In this document: one piece after another, positions 42,888-51,170 of the stretch
How positions within the stretch are numbered: position 1 is the stretch's first letter
Layout: each line of letters opens with the position of its first letter
Source: Microbacterium sp. Leaf151
GTDB taxonomy: Bacteria > Actinomycetota > Actinomycetes > Actinomycetales > Microbacteriaceae
Reading direction: 5' to 3'
DNA: 64,000 nt
NCBI RefSeq assembly: GCF_001424225.1
Contig: NZ_LMOR01000001.1
Location: 731,234-795,233 of the forward strand
Notes under the pieces: model-generated
Databases searched by the model: none
What the model was told of the DNA's origin: nothing
Seen by the model: only the letters and a program-made list of their open reading frames with translations
Program-made: the position numbers and the translations under genes

Positions 42888-45182
42888 ATGACCCCCATCG
42901 ATCCCCTCGTCCTCACCCGGCGCGCCCTGCTCGGATCGAGCGCCGTGGGTGGCCTCCTCGCCGCCTCGGGCGCTCTCTCGGCGTCGCCCGCGACAGCCGC
43001 CGCACCCGCGGCATCCGCCTTCCGCCTGCCGGGACTCCAGCACTCGGCCGCGGTCGTCCGGGCCGCGGCCCGCGAGGTCGCGCCCGACGCCTGGACACTG
43101 CAGCCGTTCCCGCTGAGCGCGGTCACCCTCGGGCAGAGCGTCTTCACCCGTGCGCAGAAGCAGGCTCTGATCCTCAACCGCGCCTACTCCGTCGACGCCC
43201 TGCTGGCGGTGTTCCGCCGCAATGCGGGGCTCGACACCCGCGGCGCGACACCGCCGGGCGGATGGGAGGAGTTCGGTCCGGCTCCCGACGATCAGCGCTG
43301 GGGACCGTCGGAGTACCGCGCAGGACAGAACGTGCGCGGCGCGGGCGGGCTGCTGCGGGGGCACTTCGCCGGGCATTTCCTCAGCGGCCTCTCGATGGCG
43401 TACGCGTCGACGGGCGAGGGCGCGCTCGCGCAGAAGGTCGGAGCCTTCGTCGCGGGTCTCGAGGAGTGCCGGGTCGCTCTGGCCGCACAGAAGGTCGGTA
43501 CGGCGTCGAGGTACTCGCATCCGGGCTTCCTCTCCGCATACGGAGAATGGCAGTTCTCGGCACTCGAGAATTACGCACCCTACGGCGAGATCTGGGCGCC
43601 GTACTACACGCTGCACAAGATCGTGGCGGGACTGCTCGACGCGCACGCCTACACGGGGAACACCCTCGCGCTGACCCTGGCCGAGGGGATCGGCCACTGG
43701 GTGTACTCCCGGCTGTCGAAGTGCGCCCCGGCGCAGCTGCAGAGAATGTGGTCGCTCTACATCGCGGGCGAGTGCGGCGGCATGAACGACGTGCTCGTCG
43801 AGCTCTACTGGCGGTCCACGGACCCCGCCCGCGAGGAGTTCCTTCAGGCGGCGAAGCTGTTCACCTACGACGCCCTGGTCGACGCGTGCGCCGCCGATCG
43901 CGACACGCTCGACGGCCGGCACGCCAACCAGTACATCCCCACCTTCTCGGGATACCTGAAGCTCTACGACCAGACGGGTGAGGAGCGCTACCGCACGGCC
44001 GTGACGAACCTCTTCGGCATGGTCGTCCCGGGCCGTGCCTACGCCCACGGCGGCACGGGCGAGGGCGAGCTGTGGGGCCCGGCCGACGCGGTCGCCGGCG
44101 ACATCGGCAAGCGGAACGCGGAGTCGTGCGCCGCGTACAACATGCTCAAGATCGCGCGCTCGCTCTTCCTGCACGACCAGGACCCGGCCTACATGGACTA
44201 CTACGAGCGCACGGTGCTCAACCACATCCTCGGCGGACGCCGCGACGCCGAGTCGACCATCAGTCCGGAGAACTGCTACATGTTCCCGGTCAATCCCGGT
44301 ACCCGTAAGGAGTACGGCGACGGCAACATCGGCACGTGCTGCGGCGGCACCGCCCTCGAGAGCCACGTGAAGTACCAGGACACGATCTACTTCCGCTCGA
44401 AAGCGGGGGACGCGCTCTACGTCAACCTCTACATCGCGTCGACCGTCGACTGGGCGGAGAAGGGGCTCACGCTCGTGCAGACGTCGTCGTACCCCGAGGC
44501 CGACACCTCGACGCTCGAGTTCACCAGCGCCCCGGCGGGTTCGTTCACGCTGCACGTGCGCATTCCCGCGTGGGCGCGCGGAGCGACCGTCAGCATCAAC
44601 GGCGAGCGGACGGATGCCGACACGGCGCCCGGCACGTACGTCGCCCTTACCCGCTCGTGGGCGACGGGCGACAAGGTCGCCGTCACCATTCCGCTCAGCC
44701 TGCGCGCCGAGCCCACCCCCGACCGCCGCGACATCCAGGCGCTCGTCTACGGCCCGGTCGTGCTGACGGCCATCGACTCGTCCACGCGGTACGCGAGCCT
44801 GGCGCTCTCGTCGAAGGCCGGCCTCGACGGCTCGATCAGCCGGGGCGTCACCCGGCGCAGCGGCAACGTCTTCGAGATCGACGGGCGCACGTTCGAGCCC
44901 GCCTATTCGGGGAGAGACGTGGCGTACCACATGTACTTCCAGCGATCCGAGCCCACCGTCGCCTTCGCCGGCGTCGACTCGAAGGTGCGCAATCCGACAC
45001 GCGGTCAGGGCGGGCCGAGCCTTCTCGAAGAGGTCTGGGCGAAGGCGCCGTTCGCCGATCGGACGGCCTTCCTGGATGCCGTGCGCTCGGTGTCGCAATC
45101 GTTCACCGACGCGAACCTGCTCACCGCCCGCGACCGCCAGAAGGTGCTGCTCGCTGCCGGCCGTGCCCCGATCGACGCGTGA
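42888..45182 (+). CDS. Tat-exported GH127/GH146-type beta-L-arabinofuranosidase
   Basis: A 764-residue enzyme with a twin-arginine signal LTRRALLGSSAVGGLLAASG (cleavage near ATAAAP, about residue 39). The DUF1680/GH146 signatures are AESCAAYNMLKIARSLF (Glu412, Cys414) and IGTCCGGTALESH (Cys484, Cys485), the zinc and nucleophile residues of this clan, plus NRAYSVDALLAVFRRNAGL, APYYTLHKIVAGLLDAH and HANQYIPTFSGYLKLY. It lacks accessory modules and the shared C-terminal domain, unlike its neighbours. It should act outside the cell on beta-L-arabinofuranosides. Export through Tat fits a metal enzyme folded in the cytoplasm. Confidence 0.9.
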   Translation: MTPIDPLVLTRRALLGSSAVGGLLAASGALSASPATAAAPAASAFRLPGLQHSAAVVRAAAREVAPDAWTLQPFPLSAVTLGQSVFTRAQKQALILNRAYSVDALLAVFRRNAGLDTRGATPPGGWEEFGPAPDDQRWGPSEYRAGQNVRGAGGLLRGHFAGHFLSGLSMAYASTGEGALAQKVGAFVAGLEECRVALAAQKVGTASRYSHPGFLSAYGEWQFSALENYAPYGEIWAPYYTLHKIVAGLLDAHAYTGNTLALTLAEGIGHWVYSRLSKCAPAQLQRMWSLYIAGECGGMNDVLVELYWRSTDPAREEFLQAAKLFTYDALVDACAADRDTLDGRHANQYIPTFSGYLKLYDQTGEERYRTAVTNLFGMVVPGRAYAHGGTGEGELWGPADAVAGDIGKRNAESCAAYNMLKIARSLFLHDQDPAYMDYYERTVLNHILGGRRDAESTISPENCYMFPVNPGTRKEYGDGNIGTCCGGTALESHVKYQDTIYFRSKAGDALYVNLYIASTVDWAEKGLTLVQTSSYPEADTSTLEFTSAPAGSFTLHVRIPAWARGATVSINGERTDADTAPGTYVALTRSWATGDKVAVTIPLSLRAEPTPDRRDIQALVYGPVVLTAIDSSTRYASLALSSKAGLDGSISRGVTRRSGNVFEIDGRTFEPAYSGRDVAYHMYFQRSEPTVAFAGVDSKVRNPTRGQGGPSLLEEVWAKAPFADRTAFLDAVRSVSQSFTDANLLTARDRQKVLLAAGRAPIDA

Positions 45183-45199
45183 GAACGAGAGGCCCCATC

Positions 45200-47170
45200 A
45201 TGCACGCACCTCGTTTCGTCTCCCGGGCGTTCGTCGCCCTCGTCACGCTCGCCCTCGCCCTCGGGACATCCGCGGCGATCCCATCGCCCGTCGCCGCCGA
45301 GACGCCGGGCAACATCGCCGTCGCCTCCGGCGAGCACGCCCCCGACGTCGCCGTCAGCTACGTCCCGCCGTGGAACTCCGCCGCTGCCCTCAACGACGGC
45401 GCATCGAGGCCCACCGACAGCCTGAACGCGATGTGGGGCACATGGGGCGCCAGTCCTGTTCCCGACACCGACGTCGCGACCTACACCTGGGACACCCCGG
45501 TGACGGTGTCGGCATCCACTCTCTTCCTCTGGCAGAACGCCGGGGTCGGTGACGGCGGCGTGCGCGTCCCCGCGGGATGGTCGCTGGAGTATCAGGATGC
45601 CGCCGGCGAGTGGGCGCCCGTGCGCGGCGACGACATCGCCTACCCGCTGCCCGCCTTCGACCCGGCGCAGCCGAAGACGTCGCTCGCGCCGGTGGACGTC
45701 GTCTTCGACGCCGTGACCACACGGGCGCTGCGGCTCACCCTCGAGCGACAGGTCGTCGACGGCCAGCCCCACGCGACCAGCGTGATCGAGTGGGAGGTGT
45801 CGGGCATCGCCGCGCCCGACGACCCCGACCCCGAGCCGAGCGACGGGTTCGTGGCGGCGGAGGACGTCGCCGTGCGCACCCTCACCGGTGCGCTGCCCGC
45901 GCTGCCCTCCCGCATCTGGGTGGTGGGCGCCGACGCGCCCCTGCGGGAGGCCTCCGTCACCTGGGATGCCGTGACGCCGGCCGACGTGGCCCGGCCCGGC
46001 ACCCTCGCGGTCACCGGACGGGTGAGCGGATACGAGGGCCAGACGGTCGCGGCCACGGTGTTCGTCGCCGACGAGCTTTCGCAGGCGATGACCTCCATCG
46101 ACTACACCTCGGTGATCACCGCTCCGGGGGTGGCTCCCGTGCTGCCCGCCACCGTGCGTGCCGCGTTCGACGACGGCACGGCCGCCAGCGGCGTCCCCGT
46201 CACCTGGGACCCCGTCGCGCCGGAGGCCTATGCCGACGCCGAGGCGATGTTCGACGTGCCGGGAACCGTCGCGGGCTTCTCGGCGGGGGCGCTCGCGACC
46301 GTGTTCGTCGTCGCGCCGGTCGATCAGACGACACCCCTGGTCTCCATCGCCTTCGACGCCGCTCCCGAGGGTTCCGGCTGGTACATCACAGCCCCGAAGG
46401 CGGTCGTGACGGCCCAGAAGACGGCCGCCGACATCGCCTCGATCGAGGTCAGCCTCGACGGGGGCACGACGTGGCGTCCCTACACCGAGCCGGTGGCGGT
46501 CGACGTCGAAGGAGAGATCACCGTCCGCGCGCGCGCCACGGCGACCGACGGCGCCGTCGGCGAGGCGCGGGCGAGCGCGAAGGTCGACACCGTCGCGCCG
46601 GTCACCGGGGACCGGATCGAGGTGGTCGACGGGGTCTCCGCCCTCGTGACGCTCTCGCCGACCGACGCCCAGCCCGGTTCCGGTCTGTCGCGCACGGTCT
46701 GGTCGGATGGTCCGGATGCCGACCCTGCGGGTGCGTCGAACAACATGTTCGCCACCTACGAGAAGCCGTTCTCGGTGGAGCTGACCGACGCCCCGCGCTT
46801 CGTGCACGTGCGTTCTCAGGATGCCGCCGGCAACGAGGAGTCGACGCGGACGATCACGCTTCCGCCGCGCACGGAGACCCCGACGCCCGCCCTCGAGATC
46901 GAGTCGTCGGCGGTGACGCGGATGATCGCCGGCAGGGCCTATGTCATCGCGACGGTGAAGAACACCGACGATGTCGCGGTCGACCTCGTCTTCACGAGCG
47001 CATACGGCTCCAAAACGATCAAGAGCGTGCAGCCGGGGAAGACGGTGAGCGCATCCTTCTCATCGCGGGCGACGACCGTCCCCGCCGGACAGGTGCTCAT
47101 CAGGGCTACCGCCGTCGTGGGTGGGCGGGAGGTGTCGGTGGAGCGAACGGCCGACTACAGACCCCTCTGA
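45200..47170 (+). CDS. Secreted non-catalytic multi-module protein
   Basis: A 656-residue exported protein with no glycosidase domain. Signal about 1-34 (LALALGTSAAIPSPVAAE). Then an F5/8-type (discoidin-like) module (about 35-210: NSAAALNDGASRPTDSLNAM, TYTWDTPVTVSASTLFLW), two Big_4-like repeats (about 220-375: ITAPGVAPVLPATV, VPVTWDPVAPEAY), an OmpL47-like repeat region (about 378-560) and the shared C-terminal domain (564-656). It begins 17 bases after the GH127/GH146 gene and so is probably co-transcribed. Probably a surface or substrate adhesion factor or scaffold; this is inference. Confidence 0.75.
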   Translation: MHAPRFVSRAFVALVTLALALGTSAAIPSPVAAETPGNIAVASGEHAPDVAVSYVPPWNSAAALNDGASRPTDSLNAMWGTWGASPVPDTDVATYTWDTPVTVSASTLFLWQNAGVGDGGVRVPAGWSLEYQDAAGEWAPVRGDDIAYPLPAFDPAQPKTSLAPVDVVFDAVTTRALRLTLERQVVDGQPHATSVIEWEVSGIAAPDDPDPEPSDGFVAAEDVAVRTLTGALPALPSRIWVVGADAPLREASVTWDAVTPADVARPGTLAVTGRVSGYEGQTVAATVFVADELSQAMTSIDYTSVITAPGVAPVLPATVRAAFDDGTAASGVPVTWDPVAPEAYADAEAMFDVPGTVAGFSAGALATVFVVAPVDQTTPLVSIAFDAAPEGSGWYITAPKAVVTAQKTAADIASIEVSLDGGTTWRPYTEPVAVDVEGEITVRARATATDGAVGEARASAKVDTVAPVTGDRIEVVDGVSALVTLSPTDAQPGSGLSRTVWSDGPDADPAGASNNMFATYEKPFSVELTDAPRFVHVRSQDAAGNEESTRTITLPPRTETPTPALEIESSAVTRMIAGRAYVIATVKNTDDVAVDLVFTSAYGSKTIKSVQPGKTVSASFSSRATTVPAGQVLIRATAVVGGREVSVERTADYRPL

Positions 47171-47237
47171 GCAGACGCGGCGGGTCGATGTCTTCGGCGT
47201 CGGCCCGCCGCCCTTCTTTCGATCCGGAGGATCACCC

Positions 47238-48341
47238 ATGCCCCGACCGTCGAGCCCAGCCTGGCAACGGCCCAGCATCTACGACGTCGCGCGTCTCGCC
47301 GGTGTCTCGCACCAGACGGTGTCTCGCGTCCTGAACGACCACCCGAACGTTCGCGCGTCGACGCGCCTGCGGGTCCTCCAGGTGATCGAGCAGATCCACT
47401 ACACGCCCAACATGGCCGCGCGTGCGCTCGCGACACAGCGTGCGCGGCGGATCGGGGTGTTGATCGACGGTCCGGTGCAGAACGGTCCGAACAGCACCCT
47501 GCGCGCGTTGGAGAGGGCCGCGCGAGAGGTCGGGTACGCAGTGAGTGCGTTCTCGATCGGTGACGACGAGGCGTCGCAGATGGACTCCGGGGTCATGGAG
47601 CTGGTCACCCAGGGTGTCGATGCGCTGTGCGTGATCGCGCCCCGGGAGTCGTCGTTGGACCTTCTGCGTCAACAGACGACGGGTCTGCCGACGATCGTGG
47701 TCAAGGCCGAGGCCGACCCGTCCTGGCACACGGTTGGAGTCGACCAGCGACGAGGGGCGCGGCTCGCGGTCCAGCACCTCATAGATCTGGGGCACCGCAC
47801 GATCGCCCACCTGGCGGGCCCGATCGACTGGTTCGATGCGCGCGAGCGTGCGCAGGGCTGGCGGGAGTGTCTGGCAGAGGCGGGGTTGCCGGAGGGGCCC
47901 TACGTGCTCGGTGACTGGACGTCGGACTTCGGGTTCGAGGTCGGTCGGTCGTTCGAGCTGGGGAACACCACCGCGGTGTTCGCGGCGAACGATCAGATCG
48001 CTCTCGGTGTCATCCACGGGCTCCACGATCGCGGCATCCGCGTCCCCGAGGACGTCACCGTCATCGGCTTCGACGACGTCCCCAATTCGCGGCACTTCCT
48101 GCCCCCGCTGACCACCGTGCGCCAGAACTTCGCCGAGCTCGGCGAACTGGCGTTGCGGCGGATCATCGCCGCCATCGAGGGCGACGTCGAACCCCGCCAC
48201 GCCACCATCCAGCCGGAGCTGGTCGTCCGCGAATCCAGCACCACGCTAGCGGGGGAAGTGCTCGCCGCTTCGGGGGCGTCGCACCGCCGGTGGCGCGTGC
48301 CTACTTCTTGGCATCCTGTCGCGGGATCACGATCTGCTTGA
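47238..48341 (+). CDS. LacI-family transcriptional regulator (second)
   Basis: A 367-residue repressor. HTH SIYDVARLAGVSHQTVSRV lies at about residues 13-31, then LNDHPNVRASTRLRV and hinge YTPNMAARALATQRARRIGV. The ligand domain has GARLAVQHLIDLGHRTIAHL and ANDQIALGVIHGLHDRGIRV, then VIGFDDVPNSRHF. ATG 47238 follows GGAGGATCACCC. The last 41 bases overlap the end of the convergent AI-2E transporter gene. The residues after about 340 (GASHRRWRVPTSWHPVAGS) are poorly family-like and come from that overlap. It probably regulates the secreted enzymes upstream. Confidence 0.9.
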   Translation: MPRPSSPAWQRPSIYDVARLAGVSHQTVSRVLNDHPNVRASTRLRVLQVIEQIHYTPNMAARALATQRARRIGVLIDGPVQNGPNSTLRALERAAREVGYAVSAFSIGDDEASQMDSGVMELVTQGVDALCVIAPRESSLDLLRQQTTGLPTIVVKAEADPSWHTVGVDQRRGARLAVQHLIDLGHRTIAHLAGPIDWFDARERAQGWRECLAEAGLPEGPYVLGDWTSDFGFEVGRSFELGNTTAVFAANDQIALGVIHGLHDRGIRVPEDVTVIGFDDVPNSRHFLPPLTTVRQNFAELGELALRRIIAAIEGDVEPRHATIQPELVVRESSTTLAGEVLAASGASHRRWRVPTSWHPVAGSRSA

Positions 48342-49425
48342 TGATCAGCAGCACCGACGCCGTCACGGGGATGGCCACGAGGGCTCCCAGCAGGCCGAGC
48401 AGCGTGCCGCCGACGAGCGCGCCGATCACGACCAGAGCTCCGGGGACCGAGATCGTGCGGTTCATCACGCGCGGCGTCAGCAGATATGCCTCGATCTGCA
48501 TGTACACCAGGTAGACGATCGCGAAGATCAAGCCGGCGGTCGGGCTGACGATGAGGGTGAACACCGTCGCCGTCGCCCAGAAGAGCACGGAACCGACGAG
48601 GGGGATCAGGGTGATCCCGAACGCGAGGGCGGCGAGGAGGGCGGCGAACGGCTGCTGCAGGATCGTCAGCACGATGAACGCGAAGACCGCGTTGCACAGA
48701 GCGAGTACGACCATGCCCGCCAGGTACCCGCCGACCGAGTCGGTGATCTGGCCCGTCATGTCGGAGACCGTGGCGCGGCTGCGCGCGGGGGTCAGGCGCA
48801 CGAGGCTGTTCTTCATGCGGGGCAGGGATGCCAGGAAGTACAGGCTCAGCACGAGCACGATGATCGCGCCCGAGATGAACGTGCCGATGGAGATGCCCAC
48901 CTGCAGCAGACCGCCGCCGATGGCCGCGATGTTGGTGGGGTTGGTGACGAAGCTCTGAACCTCTTGGAGGACATCGCCGAGGCTGTCGCCGAAGTTCGCC
49001 TCGACCCACCGCACGGCGTCGCTGTCGATGAGGTCGTTGGTGAAGGCGGGGATGTCGCCGATGAACTGCTCCACTTGGCGCACCACCGGCGGTATGAGCA
49101 ACCACAGCGACCCGGCGAGGACGATGGCGAGACCGCCGAAGACGATCACGATCGACCACGCGCGAGAAAGGCCGCGGCGCATCAGCATCCGCACGAGCGG
49201 GTCGAGCGCGAGGGCGACGAACAGCGCGATCGCGATGTAGATGAGGACGGTCGAGAGGTTCGACAGGGCCAGGGCCAGCAGGATGGCCGTCAGCCCGCCC
49301 AGGGTGAGGAAGAACCCGGCGGCGTAGGGTCGCGACACCGCGGTCCACATCGGCCTGTCGCGTGACGTGGCGGCCCCGGCTTCGGCGCCTACGGCGGTGG
49401 GGTCGGGGCGCGTCGATCGGCTCAT
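48301..49425 (-). CDS. AI-2E family (TqsA/PerM-type) membrane transporter
   Basis: A 374-residue membrane protein with about eight helices and the AI-2E (UPF0118) pattern: YIAIALFVALALDPLVRMLM, SIVIVFGGLAIVLAGSLWLL, a loop with PAFTNDLIDSDAVRWVEANF, and near the C-terminus YLVYMQIEAYLLTPRVMNRT followed by ISVPGALVVIGALVGG. Roles range from autoinducer-2 to Na+/H+ exchange; none can be chosen here. ATG 49425 is picked over GTG 49431. It marks the right border of the arabinoside locus. Confidence 0.9.
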   Translation of the reverse strand: MSRSTRPDPTAVGAEAGAATSRDRPMWTAVSRPYAAGFFLTLGGLTAILLALALSNLSTVLIYIAIALFVALALDPLVRMLMRRGLSRAWSIVIVFGGLAIVLAGSLWLLIPPVVRQVEQFIGDIPAFTNDLIDSDAVRWVEANFGDSLGDVLQEVQSFVTNPTNIAAIGGGLLQVGISIGTFISGAIIVLVLSLYFLASLPRMKNSLVRLTPARSRATVSDMTGQITDSVGGYLAGMVVLALCNAVFAFIVLTILQQPFAALLAALAFGITLIPLVGSVLFWATATVFTLIVSPTAGLIFAIVYLVYMQIEAYLLTPRVMNRTISVPGALVVIGALVGGTLLGLLGALVAIPVTASVLLIIKQIVIPRQDAKK

Positions 49426-49505
49426 GGTCACACTGTAGGACTCCCGGGTCGCGGCGTACGCAGCCTCGCTCGGCGCGGTAGGGTCGAGGCGATCTGGGAG
49501 GACAC

Positions 49506-49811
49506 ATGACCGACGCCGACCCCTCGACGATCCTTCAGGGGCTTCGCGGCAGCATCGACAACATCGACGCCGCGTTGATCTTCCTCCTCGCCGAACGCTT
49601 CCGCTGCACGAAGCAGGTCGGCGTGCTCAAGGCCCACCACGGGATGCCGGCCTCCGATCCCGCGCGCGAGGAGCAGCAGATCGCGCGACTCACGCGCCTG
49701 GCCGAAGACGCCGACCTCGATCCGGCCTTCGCCGAGAAGTGGTTCAACTTCGTCGTCGCCGAGGTCATCCGCCACCACCGCTCCGCCGCCGCGCAGCCCG
49801 CGGAGGACTGA
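49506..49811 (+). CDS. Chorismate mutase (AroQ class)
   Basis: A 101-residue all-helical enzyme turning chorismate into prephenate for Phe/Tyr synthesis. Family residues: LRGSIDNIDAALIFLLAERF (first helix with the catalytic Arg), KQVGVLKAHHGMPASDPARE (Lys and Arg of the active site), and WFNFVVAEVIRHH near the end. GGGAGGAC lies before ATG 49506. It stands alone between the two glycan loci, consistent with ordinary chromosome between acquired segments. Confidence 0.9.
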   Translation: MTDADPSTILQGLRGSIDNIDAALIFLLAERFRCTKQVGVLKAHHGMPASDPAREEQQIARLTRLAEDADLDPAFAEKWFNFVVAEVIRHHRSAAAQPAED

Positions 49812-50234
49812 CCCCGCGGTCTGCAGCCGTCTGAACCCGACCGGGATCCGTCAGCTCCCCGAACGGCGGCGTCTCCCAGGTCAATGGCCGATGGGTCCCG
49901 GGGAAGAGTCCCTTGCGAGACGCGAAAGTTCTGGCGGCGGCGAGCCTGCGCGAGCTTCTGCATACTCAATCGCCTAGTGCGGGTCAGAAGTCGCGGTCGT
50001 TGAGTCCCGAACAATGGGGTTGATGGGAGTTCACGCGTTTTGTGGCGAGTCACACCGTTAATGCCGCTGACGACGTCGGTGATCGCCCATTCGATTGCCT
50101 GCGCGAAGGGGATGGTGACCGACGTCAGGGATGGCGCTGTGGCTTCGCGCAGCCAGGGCCTTGGGTGGCTGGCATAACGGTGACTGTCGGCGGTAATCCT
50201 CGGGTGCCCCGTCACCACGATTGAGGCGATGTCG
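49812..50234. other. 423-base gap without a recognised gene
   Basis: The sequence is less GC-rich than its neighbours. A minus-strand frame is open through much of it but has no ribosome site or family resemblance (AITDVVSGINGVTRHKTRE). It may be decayed sequence at the left edge of the second locus. Confidence 0.4.
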
Positions 50235-51029
50235 CTACCGGCCGGGGCCACGATGTTTGAGCAGACGGCGCGCGCCGGCGGAGTTCTCGACCGCAATGGC
50301 CATGAATAAGGCCTCGCCCTGCGAGATTGAGCCGGACGCCAGCGGCACGACGCGGGGGTACTGATCGCCGTTCAGAACGATCACGGATGTGACGGCGTCG
50401 TACCCGGCATCTTTGATCGCTGCGTGGTCGAACTCGACGAGGAGACTTCCTGCTGCCACCTTTTGATCGCAGCCCACCTTGGGGGTGAAATGCTCGCCGT
50501 CCAACGTCTCCGCGCCGACTGCGATATGGATCAGCACCTCCACGCCCCCCACATGGCGAAGCACAATGGCGTGGTTCACCGGGTAGACGGCGACAACGGT
50601 GGCGTCGAACGGTGCGACGACTGATCCGCTGAGAGAGCGGATGGCAAGGCCTTGCCCCACGCTGCCGTCTGCATAAGCGACGACTGGCGCTTGGCTGAGC
50701 GGAACGGCGATACCCGTCTGCGGGCTGAAGATGGGCAGGTTGTTGCTCGCACCTTTCGCCTGTACGGCTGTTGCGCGCTCGGCGAGTTTTCTGACGAACG
50801 CGGCGGTAAGGGCGAAAAGTCGCGCGCCGGTGAGAAGAAGTAGTTGCGACGTTGTTCGGAAGCCGCGCAGGGGAAGCGCCGCGCAGGGGGAGCTACGGGC
50901 CCATCTCGCCGCTGGGAACCTCCACGACCCCGGGTGCTCTTGAGCACCCGGGGCACGGCGTCCCGTTGCCATCCCCCCACGGGATAACAACGGACGTGCG
51001 TGGGCCTCGGGCCCGCTTAGCTGCGACAT
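50235..51029 (-). CDS. Glucose-type PTS EIIA domain protein with unusual N-terminal extension
   Basis: The last 165 residues are a clear EIIA(Glc/Bgl) domain: GQGLAIRSLSGSVVAPFDAT, VYPVNHAIVLRHVGGVEVLI with His153, phospho-acceptor His168 in VLIHIAVGAETLDGEHF, and LLVEFDHAAIKDAGYDAVTS. The first 100 residues (MSQLSGPEAHARPLLSRGG and on) look unlike any PTS domain and are crossed by a perfect 26-base hairpin. Still, ATG 51029 has AGAAGGAG at good distance and no other good start exists. Either a damaged EIIBCA permease reduced to its A domain or a leader region with a later, unrecognised start. No IIB or IIC gene is nearby. Confidence 0.65.
   Translation of the reverse strand: MSQLSGPEAHARPLLSRGGMATGRRAPGAQEHPGSWRFPAARWARSSPCAALPLRGFRTTSQLLLLTGARLFALTAAFVRKLAERATAVQAKGASNNLPIFSPQTGIAVPLSQAPVVAYADGSVGQGLAIRSLSGSVVAPFDATVVAVYPVNHAIVLRHVGGVEVLIHIAVGAETLDGEHFTPKVGCDQKVAAGSLLVEFDHAAIKDAGYDAVTSVIVLNGDQYPRVVPLASGSISQGEALFMAIAVENSAGARRLLKHRGPGR
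50928..50953 (-). terminator. Hairpin inside the 5' part of the EIIA frame
   Basis: Perfect 11-base arms CCCCGGGTGCT and AGCACCCGGGG with loop CTTG (plus-strand reading). It lies 76 bases after the start codon at 51029, an odd place inside a coding region and suggestive of an attenuator or of non-coding origin. Confidence 0.5.
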
Positions 51030-51045
51030 GGTCTTGCGCTCCTTC

Positions 51046-51059
51046 TGATAACGCTTGCA
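51046..51059. promoter_or_regulatory. Candidate LacI operator, EIIA/GH39-like divergent region, site 1
   Basis: TGATAACGCTTGCA, differing by one base from TGATAACGCTTTCA at 56627-56640. It lies 16 bases before the EIIA start codon and 112 bases before the divergent glycosidase start. Confidence 0.6.
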
Positions 51060-51089
51060 GAACCATACCTTGGCAGCCCTCCAACTTGA

Positions 51090-51103
51090 TGATAGCGTTT
51101 TCA
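51090..51103. promoter_or_regulatory. Candidate LacI operator, site 2
   Basis: TGATAGCGTTTTCA matches TGATAACGCTTTCA at 12 of 14 positions. Spacing of 44 bases from site 1 is about four helical turns, so both face the same side of the DNA. Confidence 0.55.
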
Positions 51104-51170
51104 CGCCTGCGAATGATCCACCCGTAACGGGATCCGTCGGGCTGTCACGTCCACTCGATGAAGAGGAAAC

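Noticed and set aside
49812..50234. Minus-strand gene downstream of EIIA (frame open from 50296)
   Set aside because: It has no start with a ribosome site, runs antisense through the end of the chorismate mutase gene, and shows no family motif.
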